In this document: in pieces, positions 16,972 to 25,577 of the stretch
How positions within the stretch are numbered: the stretch's first letter is position 1
Layout: each line of letters begins with the position of its first letter
Source of the DNA: CAVTRI01 sp963737075
GTDB taxonomy: Bacteria; Actinomycetota; Acidimicrobiia; Acidimicrobiales; Palsa-688
Direction: 5' to 3'
Length of the DNA stretch: 64,000 nt
NCBI GenBank assembly: GCA_963737075.1
Contig: CAVTRI010000001.1
Span: forward strand, 682,001 to 746,000
Notes under the pieces: generated by a model
What the model was told of the DNA's origin: nothing
Seen by the model: only the letters and a program-made list of their open reading frames with translations
Databases searched by the model: none
Position numbers and translations under genes: made by a program

Positions 16972-18636
16972 ATGTCTGTGTACGACGACCGCCCCTGGCT
17001 GGCTCGTTACAACCCTGACGTGCCCCACGACATCGACGTTGAGTATCCCACCGCGCTCGCGATGTGGGAGGCGAGCGTCAAACGCGCCCCCGACACGACC
17101 CTGGTCCGGTACTTCGACGGCAGCCTCTCCGTGCGCGAGGTCGACGAGCTGAGTGACGCCCTGGCGGTCGCGCTCGTCGACCAGGGCTTCGCCGCTGGCG
17201 ACCGGCTCGGCGTCTACATGCAAAACGTCCCCCACTTCCTGATCTGCATGCTCGGATGCTGGAAGGCGGGCGGGATCATGGTCTCGATCAATCCCATGAA
17301 CAAGGAGCACGAGCTCAAAGTCCTTCTTGACGACTCGGCGGCCTCCGCGCTCGTGTGCCACCCGGATCTGTATGAGCAGTACGCAAAGCAGGTCGTGGCG
17401 TCAACCGCAGTCAAGACGGTGATCACCGCCGCCGAGACCGACTTCCAGTCCCGGTCCGACCGCCGCGCCTTCGGGGGCGTGACCACGAGCGTCTCCGACG
17501 GAACCCACAACTTCTTGGAACTCATCGGGCGCTACCGGGGCCGGCGGCCGCAGACGCCCGGGCTCGGTGCCGAGGATGTTGCTTTCCTGACATACACGTC
17601 GGGTACGACCGGGCCTCCGAAGGGGGCGATGACCACCCACCGGAACATCGTCTTCAACGCCCAGAGCTACCGGGACTGGATCAAGCTGACACCTGACGAC
17701 GTGGTGCTCGGGGTGGCCCCCCTGTTCCACATCACCGGCCTGATCGGTCACATCGCAATCTCGTTCCTCCTGCCGGCGACCCTCGTCCTGGCCTATCGGT
17801 TCGAGCCCGCCATGATGCTCGACGTGATCCGGGAGACTCGGCCGACGTTCACGGTCGGATCGATCACGGTGTTCATCGCGCTCATGAACGCGCCGGGAGC
17901 GTCGGCGGAGGACTTTGCGTCGTTGAACAAGATCTACTCAGGCGGGGCGCCGATACCTCCGACGACCGTCGTCGAGTTTCAGAGCAGGCTGGGTCCTTAC
18001 ATCCACAACATCTACGGCCTCACGGAAACCACCTCTCCGTCGCACGCGGTGCCCCTGGGTGGCGACGCCCCGGTCGACCCGGCGTCGGGCGCGCTGTCAG
18101 TAGGAGTCCCGATCTTCAACACGATCGTGCGCATCGTCGGTGAGGACGGCGCCGACCTCCCTGCGGGCGAGATCGGCGAGCTCGTCACCGAGGGCCCGCA
18201 GGTGGTCGTCGGCTACTGGGAGAAGCCCGAGGAGACCGAGAAGGCGCTGGGGGGCGGAAAGCTGCGAACTGGTGACGTCGGGTACATGGATGAAGACGGA
18301 TGGTTCTACATCGTGGACCGCAAAAAGGACCAGATCAACGTGTCGGGTTACAAGGTATGGCCCCGGGAGGTCGAGGACGTGCTGTATCAGCACCCGGCGG
18401 TGCGGGAGGCGGCCGCCGTGGGTGTTCCCGACGAGTATCGCGGCGAGACCGTGAAAGCGATCGTCAGCTTGCGAGCAGGCCAGACCGTCGAGCCCGAAGA
18501 GCTGATCGTCTTCTGCAAGGACCGCATGGCGGCCTACAAGTACCCGCGGTTGGTGGAGATCATTGACGAACTGCCGAAGACAGTGACGGGCAAGGTCTTG
18601 CGCCGCGAGCTGCGGGAGCAAGCGACGCCAAGCTGA
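16972..18636 (+). CDS. long-chain acyl-CoA ligase (FadD family)
   Basis: A 554-residue protein from ATG 16972. P-loop LTYTSGTTGPPKGAMTTHRN, NIYGLTETTSPSHA, RTGDVGYMDEDGWFYIVDRKKDQINVSGYKVWPREVE and the catalytic-Lys region TVTGKVLRRELR are all present and correctly spaced. It probably activates a carboxylic acid produced by the neighbouring hydrolases. It follows paralogue-2 cyclase by 14 bp and converges on the TetR gene with a 10-bp gap. Confidence 0.86.
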   Translation: MSVYDDRPWLARYNPDVPHDIDVEYPTALAMWEASVKRAPDTTLVRYFDGSLSVREVDELSDALAVALVDQGFAAGDRLGVYMQNVPHFLICMLGCWKAGGIMVSINPMNKEHELKVLLDDSAASALVCHPDLYEQYAKQVVASTAVKTVITAAETDFQSRSDRRAFGGVTTSVSDGTHNFLELIGRYRGRRPQTPGLGAEDVAFLTYTSGTTGPPKGAMTTHRNIVFNAQSYRDWIKLTPDDVVLGVAPLFHITGLIGHIAISFLLPATLVLAYRFEPAMMLDVIRETRPTFTVGSITVFIALMNAPGASAEDFASLNKIYSGGAPIPPTTVVEFQSRLGPYIHNIYGLTETTSPSHAVPLGGDAPVDPASGALSVGVPIFNTIVRIVGEDGADLPAGEIGELVTEGPQVVVGYWEKPEETEKALGGGKLRTGDVGYMDEDGWFYIVDRKKDQINVSGYKVWPREVEDVLYQHPAVREAAAVGVPDEYRGETVKAIVSLRAGQTVEPEELIVFCKDRMAAYKYPRLVEIIDELPKTVTGKVLRRELREQATPS

Positions 18637-18646
18637 CCGTCAGCAC

Positions 18647-19348
18647 CTACCTCCCGCCGCCTCGCGCGGACCCCCGGCGCTTCGCAGGTGGGGGACGCAG
18701 CTGGATGGCCTGCACCCAGAGCCGGGTGAGCGTCTGCACCGCGGAGTCCTCCTCGAAGTGTTCGCCCAGCACGAGCCACGTGTATGCGAAGCGGTCGACC
18801 ATATTGCAGAGGGCGCTCGCTGCATACCAGGGGTCCAGCTCGGGATCGGCGATGCCCTCGGCTTGCCAGCGGGTGATCGACCGGGCGGCCCGGGTGTGGA
18901 AGGCGCGCCGCAAGTCAAGGCGGATCCGGCGCAGGTCGTCGTTGAACGTGGAGACCTGCTCCATCAAACCCAGCAGCCGGGCGTTGCGGCGGTAGCCGAT
19001 CAGGTAGGCGCGGTTGGCAGCCTCGATCCGCTCGATCGGCCCTCGTCCGTCTTCGCCGTCGGTGGTCCGTTCGTGCGTCTGGCCGGCGAGCAGCTCGGCC
19101 TGAGCGCCGATGATCACTTCCCGGAAGATGGCCTCCTTGGAGGGGAAATAGGTGTAGAAGGTCCCGTGGGCGACCTTGGCGGTGCGGGAGATGTCAGTGA
19201 TGCGGGCGTCGAGGAAGCCGTCCCGCTCGAAGACGCGCCGTGCGGCGTCGACGAGGCGAGCGCGCGTTCGCCGGCCGCGCTCGGTCGGGACGTCCGCCGC
19301 CGGCCCGGTGAAGCTCCGCCACTCGGTTGCCGTCAAGTCAATTGCCAC
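18647..19348 (-). CDS. TetR-family transcriptional regulator
   Basis: It has a clear N-terminal helix-turn-helix, TRARLVDAARRVFERDGFLDARITDISRTAKVAHGTFYTYFPSKEAIF, and a helical ligand domain. I prefer GTG 19348 because GAGGAGG lies 11 bp upstream. A longer TTG start at 19378 (243 residues) has no better signal. It is transcribed divergently from paralogue-3 cyclase, so it probably controls that promoter and perhaps others in the catabolic region, with an acyl-CoA or the substrate as inducer. Confidence 0.85.
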   Translation of the reverse strand: MAIDLTATEWRSFTGPAADVPTERGRRTRARLVDAARRVFERDGFLDARITDISRTAKVAHGTFYTYFPSKEAIFREVIIGAQAELLAGQTHERTTDGEDGRGPIERIEAANRAYLIGYRRNARLLGLMEQVSTFNDDLRRIRLDLRRAFHTRAARSITRWQAEGIADPELDPWYAASALCNMVDRFAYTWLVLGEHFEEDSAVQTLTRLWVQAIQLRPPPAKRRGSARGGGR

Positions 19349-19430
19349 GCGCCGTTCTGCCTCCTCGGATGTGGACAAGCCTGGCAGACCGCGGCGGACG
19401 TTGTGACCACTGTGGCCGAGCGTACCCGAC

Positions 19431-19459
19431 TTGATGTCGGAGTCAACTGTCTCTATGCT
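19431..19459 (+). promoter_or_regulatory. candidate sigma-70-type promoter for the paralogue-3 cyclase/Liv unit
   Basis: TTGATG (19431-19436) and TATGCT (19454-19459) are separated by 17 bp and lie 36 bp upstream of the GTG start, within the divergent space shared with the TetR gene. CCGAGCGT just upstream resembles the left half of the operator-like sites. Confidence 0.35.
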
Positions 19460-19494
19460 CGGGGCGCCGCAGTTGCATCGTAGAGGGGAGGGAT

Positions 19495-20463
19495 GTGACC
19501 GACGCCGTCAAAACCGTGCCGACGACCGGAGAGCTTCTTCGGGACGCGCCCAAGAACTGGGGGAAGTGGGGACCCGACGACGAAGTCGGCAGCCTCAACT
19601 ACCTGACGCCAGACATGGTGGTCCAGGCGGCGAGGCTCGTCCGCCAGGGCAAGGTGTTCACGCTCCAGGTGAAGATGGCCAATCCGGAAGGGGACCCCGT
19701 GTGGCCGGGCCGGGTGGGCGCGCAACGCTACAACGTCGTCGACAAGGGCCACTACATCGCCGGCAAAGGCCCCCAGTTCCCCGGTGGCACCGAGTACGCC
19801 GACGACTACATGGCGTGCTTCCTCCAGGGCTCGACACAGTACGACGCCCTGGGTCACGTCTGGTACGACGATGAGCTCTGGAATGGTTACGACGCCAAGT
19901 CGACCATCGGCGGGATGGCGAAGGCCGGCGTCCTGCCGATCGCCGAGCGGGGTGTGGTAGGGCGCGGCGTCCTGCTCGACATGGCCCGCCACCGGGGCAA
20001 GGAGGTCCTCGACGTCGGCGAGACCTTCACCCACGAAGACCTCGAGGCATGCGCGAAGGCGCAGGGAGTCACCATCGAGAAGCGGTCCATCCTGGTGATC
20101 CGCACCGGGTGGATCGCTAAGTTCTACAAGGTGCCGCGCGAGGAGTTTTACGGCAACTTCGTGGAACCCGGCCTCACCCACAGCCCGGAGCTCGTGCGCT
20201 GGTTCCAGGACATGGAGATCCCCAACCTCGTCACTGATACGATCGCCAACGAGGTGACCGTGGACCCGGTATCAGGGGTTGTGCTGCCGTTGCACTCCGC
20301 ACTCATGCGCAACCTGGGCGTCACATTGACCGAGATCGCGTGGCTGGACGACCTGGCCGCCGACTGCGCGTCTGACGGCCAGTGGGACTTCCTCTATGCG
20401 GCGGCACCTCTCAAGGTCGTCAACGGGACCGGATCCCCGGTCAACCCGCTCGCCATCAAATGA
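19495..20463 (+). CDS. cyclase-family hydrolase, paralogue 3
   Basis: An intact 322-residue paralogue starting at GTG 19495 after GAGGGGAGGG. It shares NWGKWGPDDEVGSLNYLT, the modified metal block LQGSTQYDALGHVWYDDELW and the ending GSPVNPLAIK with its neighbours. Both His residues of the classical HxGTHxD motif are Gln. It heads the long plus-strand run containing the Liv transporter, which suggests it acts first on the imported substrate. Confidence 0.86.
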   Translation: MTDAVKTVPTTGELLRDAPKNWGKWGPDDEVGSLNYLTPDMVVQAARLVRQGKVFTLQVKMANPEGDPVWPGRVGAQRYNVVDKGHYIAGKGPQFPGGTEYADDYMACFLQGSTQYDALGHVWYDDELWNGYDAKSTIGGMAKAGVLPIAERGVVGRGVLLDMARHRGKEVLDVGETFTHEDLEACAKAQGVTIEKRSILVIRTGWIAKFYKVPREEFYGNFVEPGLTHSPELVRWFQDMEIPNLVTDTIANEVTVDPVSGVVLPLHSALMRNLGVTLTEIAWLDDLAADCASDGQWDFLYAAAPLKVVNGTGSPVNPLAIK

Positions 20464-20537
20464 GACGCATCAGCGACAGTTACTAGTGAGTAAGAACACA
20501 CCGATCACACAAAACACAGGGGAAGGCAGGGACGAAG

Positions 20538-21944
20538 ATGAGTCGTGACGATTCCGCAGAGGGATCGATGCCGGAGCTCTCGCGCCGCGAACTTTTGCGG
20601 CGGCTGGGGGTCGTAGGCGCCGCCGCCGCTGTCGGTCCGGCGTTCCTGGCCGCGTGCGGGAGCAGCAGCAATAAGAGCTCGACGCCAACGACAAAGGCAG
20701 CTTCCACAGGTGGGAGCGCCAGCTCTTCGAATGTCGGCCAGCAGCTCCAGCAGATCCTCGGGATCCCCGCACCGAGCAGGCAGGCCACCGGGCAGGGCGA
20801 GAGCCTTTCGATGGGCGCGGTGCTGGCCCTCACCGGTAACGGTTCGTACTACGGCAAGACGATGACGCAGGGTACCAACCTGGCGACGAAGCACATCGCC
20901 GCCGCCGGCGGCCCGACCATCAACGTGGTCTACAAGGACCACAAGTCCGGCGATCCCCAGGCCGGGGTCCAGGCCGCAACCGAGCTCGGCACTTCGGGCA
21001 CGCAGTTCATGCTTTCGTCGTACGCCGCCGACCTGGGCGTCATGCTCCCGCAGATCGCCCAGTACAAGATGTTCACGATGGACGGCGGGGGCGGCACGAG
21101 CTCGTTCGCTCAGAACAAGCCGTACTTTTGGGGCACGCGGGCCATCACGCCCAACGACGCCATCCCCGGGTTGTTGGCCTATGTCAAGCACAAGAACCCC
21201 AGCGCCAAGACCGTCGGGCTGACCGGGTGGACCGTGGGCGAGCCGGGCGACAGCGAGGTAAAGGCGGCCATTCTCGCCGAAGTCGCAAAAGCCGGTTTTC
21301 AGTTCAACGGCCTGTACTTGCTGTGGCCCCCGAACACCACCGAGTTCACGGCCATCCAGACGCAGGTCGCGGCCAAGGCGCCGGACGTCCTGCTGCTCGG
21401 AGCCTACGGGCAGGACCCCGGCTTCTTCATGAACCAGTGGGAGACAGCCAACATAAAGTCAACGGTCTACGGGTTCGAGTTCACGCCGGACGGGGTCAAC
21501 GCCTCCAAGGGCGCGTACAGCAGTAACGGATGGACGTTCGCGTACGACTATTTCAACGCACCCACGATTCAGAATCCCTGGGGCAAGCTCTTCGTGCAGG
21601 AGTATCGAACCGCCTACGGTGCAGATCCCGACTTTTACGCTGCCAACTACTACGAGGACACCTTCGGCATGTGGGACCTCATGCGCCGGGTGCTGGCAAA
21701 GGGCGGCGCCCTCACCGGAGGCGCCACCTCCCTCGGCACCGCCCTGGAAACCGAGATGTCAGCCAACCCGACGCTCAAGACGGTCTACGATGGGACGCCG
21801 CCGACGACCGTCTCCACCTTCAGCTGCGATCCCACGACCCACACGGTCACGAAGCGGGAGATGGGCGTCTTCGAGTACAAGGGCGGCAAGGTGACCCCCT
21901 TGGCGTACTACAACCTCAACGCGGGCAACTTCAGGCTCGCCTGA
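20538..21944 (+). CDS. branched-chain-type ABC transporter substrate-binding lipoprotein (LivK-like)
   Basis: A 468-residue protein with a Tat-like leader, SRRELLRRLGVVGAAAAVGPAF, ending in lipobox LAAC, then a Ser/Thr linker. The mature part has the periplasmic-binding type I fold, with MGAVLALTGNGSYYGKTMTQG and NVVYKDHKSGDPQAGVQAATEL. It would capture the substrate outside the membrane and deliver it to LivH/LivMG/LivF encoded directly downstream. Such systems carry amino acids, but in catabolic loci also aromatic acids, amides and urea. The ligand cannot be read from sequence. Confidence 0.87.
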   Translation: MSRDDSAEGSMPELSRRELLRRLGVVGAAAAVGPAFLAACGSSSNKSSTPTTKAASTGGSASSSNVGQQLQQILGIPAPSRQATGQGESLSMGAVLALTGNGSYYGKTMTQGTNLATKHIAAAGGPTINVVYKDHKSGDPQAGVQAATELGTSGTQFMLSSYAADLGVMLPQIAQYKMFTMDGGGGTSSFAQNKPYFWGTRAITPNDAIPGLLAYVKHKNPSAKTVGLTGWTVGEPGDSEVKAAILAEVAKAGFQFNGLYLLWPPNTTEFTAIQTQVAAKAPDVLLLGAYGQDPGFFMNQWETANIKSTVYGFEFTPDGVNASKGAYSSNGWTFAYDYFNAPTIQNPWGKLFVQEYRTAYGADPDFYAANYYEDTFGMWDLMRRVLAKGGALTGGATSLGTALETEMSANPTLKTVYDGTPPTTVSTFSCDPTTHTVTKREMGVFEYKGGKVTPLAYYNLNAGNFRLA

Positions 21945-22024
21945 CGGCCGCAGCACCCTGGGCCGCGGGCAGCTACAGTTCAGTGAGGCAGTATCGAACA
22001 ACCGGCTAGCACAGTGAGTTGACG

Positions 22025-22966
22025 ATGATCCTAGGAATAACCCTAACGGCGCATGCGGCAGCACAGCTGGCGCTCACGGGGTTGATCAACGGCACCGCCT
22101 ACGGCTTGCTGGGCGTCGGATTTGCTCTCATCCTGGGCGTTACCGGGCGCTTCCATTTCGCATACGGCTTCGGCTACGCGTTGGCGGCGTACGGGGTGTT
22201 CTGGGGGTATGACCGGGTCCATGCGCCGTTCGTCGTCGCCATCTTGATCGGGCTCGTCGTCGGGACGCTCTTCGGCCTCGTGTCAGAACGCCTCATCTAC
22301 CGGCCTTTGGCCGCTCGGGCCGGCGCCACCGCCCTCCTTGCTATCTTCGTCGCATCCCTGGGCCTGGGCATCGCCGGGCAAAACGTCCTTGCCCTCGGAT
22401 TCAGTTCGGCTGCGCAGCAGATAAACGGCCCGACTGGCTTTCAGTCGGTGATCCACTGGGGAACAGCCGTCCTGCGGTGGGAGGACGTCTGGCAGATGTT
22501 GAGTGCGGTTGCGCTCGTGCTGGGCCTCGCTGCGCTCCTGAAGTTCACGGGGCTCGGCCGATCGGTGAGGGCAACTCGCGGCAATCCAGAGATGGCACGG
22601 GTCATAGGCATCAATCCCCACGCGATCTACCTTGTGTGTTTTGGGATCGCCTCGCTCTTCTGCGCTGTGGCTGCCTTCTGGGACGGTGTGAAGTTCTCGG
22701 TCACGACTGACATGGGATTCACCCCGGTGATTTTCGCCTTCGTGGTTGCCTTCCTCGCGGGCACCGCGAGCTCCCCCATTCGCGTCTTCATCGTCGGCAT
22801 CCTCATCAGCGAGATCCAGCAGCTCAGCTCGCTGTTCCTCGCCGTGCGGTACCAGCAGCTGGTGATCTTCGTCGTCCTTCTGGTGTATCTCGTTGTCCTC
22901 GCGGTGGAGCCTCGAAAGCTCTGGGCCCGCATGACTGCAAGCGAACCTGGTCCCCGCCCGACGTAG
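22025..22966 (+). CDS. branched-chain-type ABC transporter permease (LivH-like)
   Basis: A 313-residue hydrophobic protein with about eight membrane segments and the LivH opening LALTGLINGTAYGLLGVGFALILGVTGRFHFAYG. It includes the conserved FTGLGRSVRATRGNPEMARVIGIN cytoplasmic loop that contacts the ATPases. Start ATG 22025 is preferred over TTG 22019. It lies 80 bp after livK and 8 bp before the LivM-LivG fusion. Confidence 0.86.
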   Translation: MILGITLTAHAAAQLALTGLINGTAYGLLGVGFALILGVTGRFHFAYGFGYALAAYGVFWGYDRVHAPFVVAILIGLVVGTLFGLVSERLIYRPLAARAGATALLAIFVASLGLGIAGQNVLALGFSSAAQQINGPTGFQSVIHWGTAVLRWEDVWQMLSAVALVLGLAALLKFTGLGRSVRATRGNPEMARVIGINPHAIYLVCFGIASLFCAVAAFWDGVKFSVTTDMGFTPVIFAFVVAFLAGTASSPIRVFIVGILISEIQQLSSLFLAVRYQQLVIFVVLLVYLVVLAVEPRKLWARMTASEPGPRPT

Positions 22967-22974
22967 GGGGAAAC

Positions 22975-24813
22975 GTGCAGATCTGGTCCTACTACATCGC
23001 AAACGCCCTCATCTTCGTAATCTTCGCGCTGTCGCTCAACCTGCTGCTCGGATACGCCGGGCAGGTCTCGGTGGCCCATGCCGCGTTCGGTGCCCTCGGT
23101 GGTTACGCGACCGCATACCTGTTGATCCATCACCACTGGAACGTGGTCCCGGCGCTCCTCGTTGGGGTGGCGCTGTCATTCGTGGTCGGCGCAATCGTCG
23201 CCCTCCCGGCGCTGAAGCTTTCCGTCGAGTTCCTGATTCTGTTAACGCTCGCGATTTCGTCCGTCATCATCGGGTTTATTTCCACGTTCTCGCAGCTCGG
23301 CGGGACGGAAGGCCTGATATCGCTCCCGAAATCGAACGTGTTCGGCTACAAGCTAAACAACCCTGCCGACTGGGTGCTGCCGACGTTGGCATTAGCCGCT
23401 ATCACGTACTTCATCTGTCACCGTATCGGCGAGGCGCCGTACGGACGCGTGTTGAAGGGTGTTCGAGAGGACGACCGGGCGGTGGCCTCGCTCGGGAAGC
23501 GAGTCCTTCGTTTCAAGGTGGTGGTGTTCGCGATCACGTCAGGGCTGGCCGGACTGGCCGGTGGCCTGCTGGCTGCTTTCCTCCAGCTGTCAACGCCGTC
23601 GCTCTTCGGGTTCGCTATTTCGCTGACGATCTTCGCGATGGTCATTTTCGGTGGCATGGGGAATCTCACCGGTGCCGTCATCGGGGCGGTGCTGCTTTCC
23701 CTCCTCGACCCCCTGCTCACCCGGGGCATCCACATGAACGCCGACAAGGCAGGGTTCGTACGGCTGGTCGCCTACGGGGGCATCCTCATCCTGCTGGTCA
23801 TGTTGCGGCCGCAGGGTGCGTTACCCGAAGGGTTTTCGCCGTGGCGGTGGCTCACGGGGGACCGGCGACCGAGGGCGCGGGTGGAGATGATCAAGGCGGA
23901 CGCCGAGGACTGGAAGCCGGCCGTGTCGGCCGAGCTGAGCTCTCTGGTCGAAGCCGAGCAGGAGTACCGCGAGCACGGGACGATGGTCTCCGGCGTCGGG
24001 GCGGTCCCCCGCGGCTTTGACCCCGAACGCGAGCGTGAGAGCCGGTGGGAAGCGGCAGAGGCCGTGCTCTCCGTGCACGGCCTCAGCAAGCGCTTCGGAG
24101 GGATCGTCGCCGCCGAGGACTTGAACATGACGCTTCGGCGGGGGACGATCACCGCCCTCGTGGGACCCAACGGCGCCGGGAAGACGACGGTGTTCAACTT
24201 GCTGACGGGGTTCATCCGCCCCGATCGCGGCTCCGTGGTCCTCGATGGTCGGGAGCTGGTCGGGCGCAATCCCGACTACATTGCACGGCACGGAATGGTG
24301 CGATCGTTCCAGGACGTCCGGCTGTTTATGCGGCTGTCGTGTCTGCAAAACGTCGCCATGGCAGTACAAAACCAACCCGGCGAGCGGCTCCGTCCTCTCT
24401 TCATTGGCGGGGAGGCCAAGAGGGGAGAGCGGGCCACCATCGAAAAGGCGACAGAGTGGCTGACCTTTGTGGGCATGCAGGATTTCGCAGAGGTTCCTGG
24501 CGGCGCGCTCTCCTACGGGCAGTCCAAGCTGCTCTCCATGGCCCGGGTGCTGGCGACCGAGGCGCCGGTGTTGTTGCTCGACGAGCCCGCCAGCGGTATC
24601 GACACCCAGTGGGTCGATGTCGTCCTCGCCCTCATCGAGGAGATTCGCAGCCAAGGGCGGACGGTGTGCATCGTGGAGCACAACCTCCACGTCGTCGGGC
24701 GGCTCGCGGACCACACGTACTTCATGGAGCTCGGCCGGATCACCGCCGAGGGCACGATCGACGAGCTCACGAGCTCCGAGCGGCTGGCAGAGGTGTATTT
24801 TGGGACTGTCTGA
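22975..24813 (+). CDS. LivM-LivG fusion: permease plus ATPase of the Liv-type importer
   Basis: A 612-residue fusion. Residues 1-300 form a LivM permease (SLNLLLGYAGQVSVAHAAFGALGGY and RVLKGVREDDRAVASLGKR). Then follow a charged linker of about 70 residues and a LivG ATPase from about residue 365. The ATPase has Walker A GPNGAGKTT, signature LSYGQSK and Walker B VLLLDEPASGID. The start is GTG 22975 after AGGGGGAAAC. Usually these are two genes. Here they form one chain, fixing a 1:1 ratio. The downstream livF overlaps its end. Confidence 0.88.
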   Translation: MQIWSYYIANALIFVIFALSLNLLLGYAGQVSVAHAAFGALGGYATAYLLIHHHWNVVPALLVGVALSFVVGAIVALPALKLSVEFLILLTLAISSVIIGFISTFSQLGGTEGLISLPKSNVFGYKLNNPADWVLPTLALAAITYFICHRIGEAPYGRVLKGVREDDRAVASLGKRVLRFKVVVFAITSGLAGLAGGLLAAFLQLSTPSLFGFAISLTIFAMVIFGGMGNLTGAVIGAVLLSLLDPLLTRGIHMNADKAGFVRLVAYGGILILLVMLRPQGALPEGFSPWRWLTGDRRPRARVEMIKADAEDWKPAVSAELSSLVEAEQEYREHGTMVSGVGAVPRGFDPERERESRWEAAEAVLSVHGLSKRFGGIVAAEDLNMTLRRGTITALVGPNGAGKTTVFNLLTGFIRPDRGSVVLDGRELVGRNPDYIARHGMVRSFQDVRLFMRLSCLQNVAMAVQNQPGERLRPLFIGGEAKRGERATIEKATEWLTFVGMQDFAEVPGGALSYGQSKLLSMARVLATEAPVLLLDEPASGIDTQWVDVVLALIEEIRSQGRTVCIVEHNLHVVGRLADHTYFMELGRITAEGTIDELTSSERLAEVYFGTV

Positions 24814-25561
24814 GTCCGAGCGTTACACGTGGTCGCCGACCGACCACGATGCCAACAGCCCGACGCTGGACGTCCAAAAGCTTCTGGCCGGGTACGGCCG
24901 GAAGACGGTGGTGTTTGACCTCAACCTGCACGTAGGAGCCGGTGAGATCGTGACCATCCTGGGTCACAATGGCTCGGGAAAATCCACCACGATCAAGACC
25001 GTTCTCGGACTCATTCCCGCACTGGGCGGGAAGGTCATTTACCAAGGTGTCGACGTCACCAGAGCGGGGTCGAGACACAATGTGAAGGCCGGAATGGCTC
25101 TCATCCCCTCGGAACGGTTCGTCTTTCCGGACCTGAGTGTGATCGACAACCTCCTTCTCGGCGGTGCCAACGAGAAGGATGCCGGGTTGCGTCAGCAGCG
25201 CATGGACATGGTCTACGAACTGTTTCCCATCCTTCCCAAGCGTGAGAAGCAGCTTGCCGGCACGCTGTCCGGCGGCGAGCAACGGATGCTCAGCCTCGGT
25301 CTCCTCCTCGTGGCCGGACCGCGCCTTCTCATGCTCGACGAGCCCTCGCTCGGCCTGGCGCCCGCGGTCGTGTCCCACATCTTCGATGCCGTCCGGTCGC
25401 TGACCGTGAGTGAAGGGCTGTCCGTGCTGCTCCTCGAACAAAACGTCGGCCAGGCCCTCCGCATCACCGACCGCGTGTACGTCATGCGTTCGGGGCGGAT
25501 CATCCTCGAGGAGACCGTCGAGCAGATGCGGGCCAGGGAGCAATACTGGGATCTCTTCTAA
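24800..25561 (+). CDS. branched-chain-type ABC transporter ATPase (LivF-like)
   Basis: A 253-residue ATPase with Walker A GHNGSGKST, signature LSGGEQRML and Walker B LLMLDEPSLGLAP. The probable start is TTG 24800, 7 bp after GAGG and overlapping the end of livMG by 14 bp. No ATG or GTG is available in frame near the conserved beginning PTLDVQKLLAGYGRKTVVF. It pairs with the LivG domain. Confidence 0.86.
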   Translation: MGLSESERYTWSPTDHDANSPTLDVQKLLAGYGRKTVVFDLNLHVGAGEIVTILGHNGSGKSTTIKTVLGLIPALGGKVIYQGVDVTRAGSRHNVKAGMALIPSERFVFPDLSVIDNLLLGGANEKDAGLRQQRMDMVYELFPILPKREKQLAGTLSGGEQRMLSLGLLLVAGPRLLMLDEPSLGLAPAVVSHIFDAVRSLTVSEGLSVLLLEQNVGQALRITDRVYVMRSGRIILEETVEQMRAREQYWDLF

Positions 25562-25577
25562 TCGCGGAGGCAATGCC

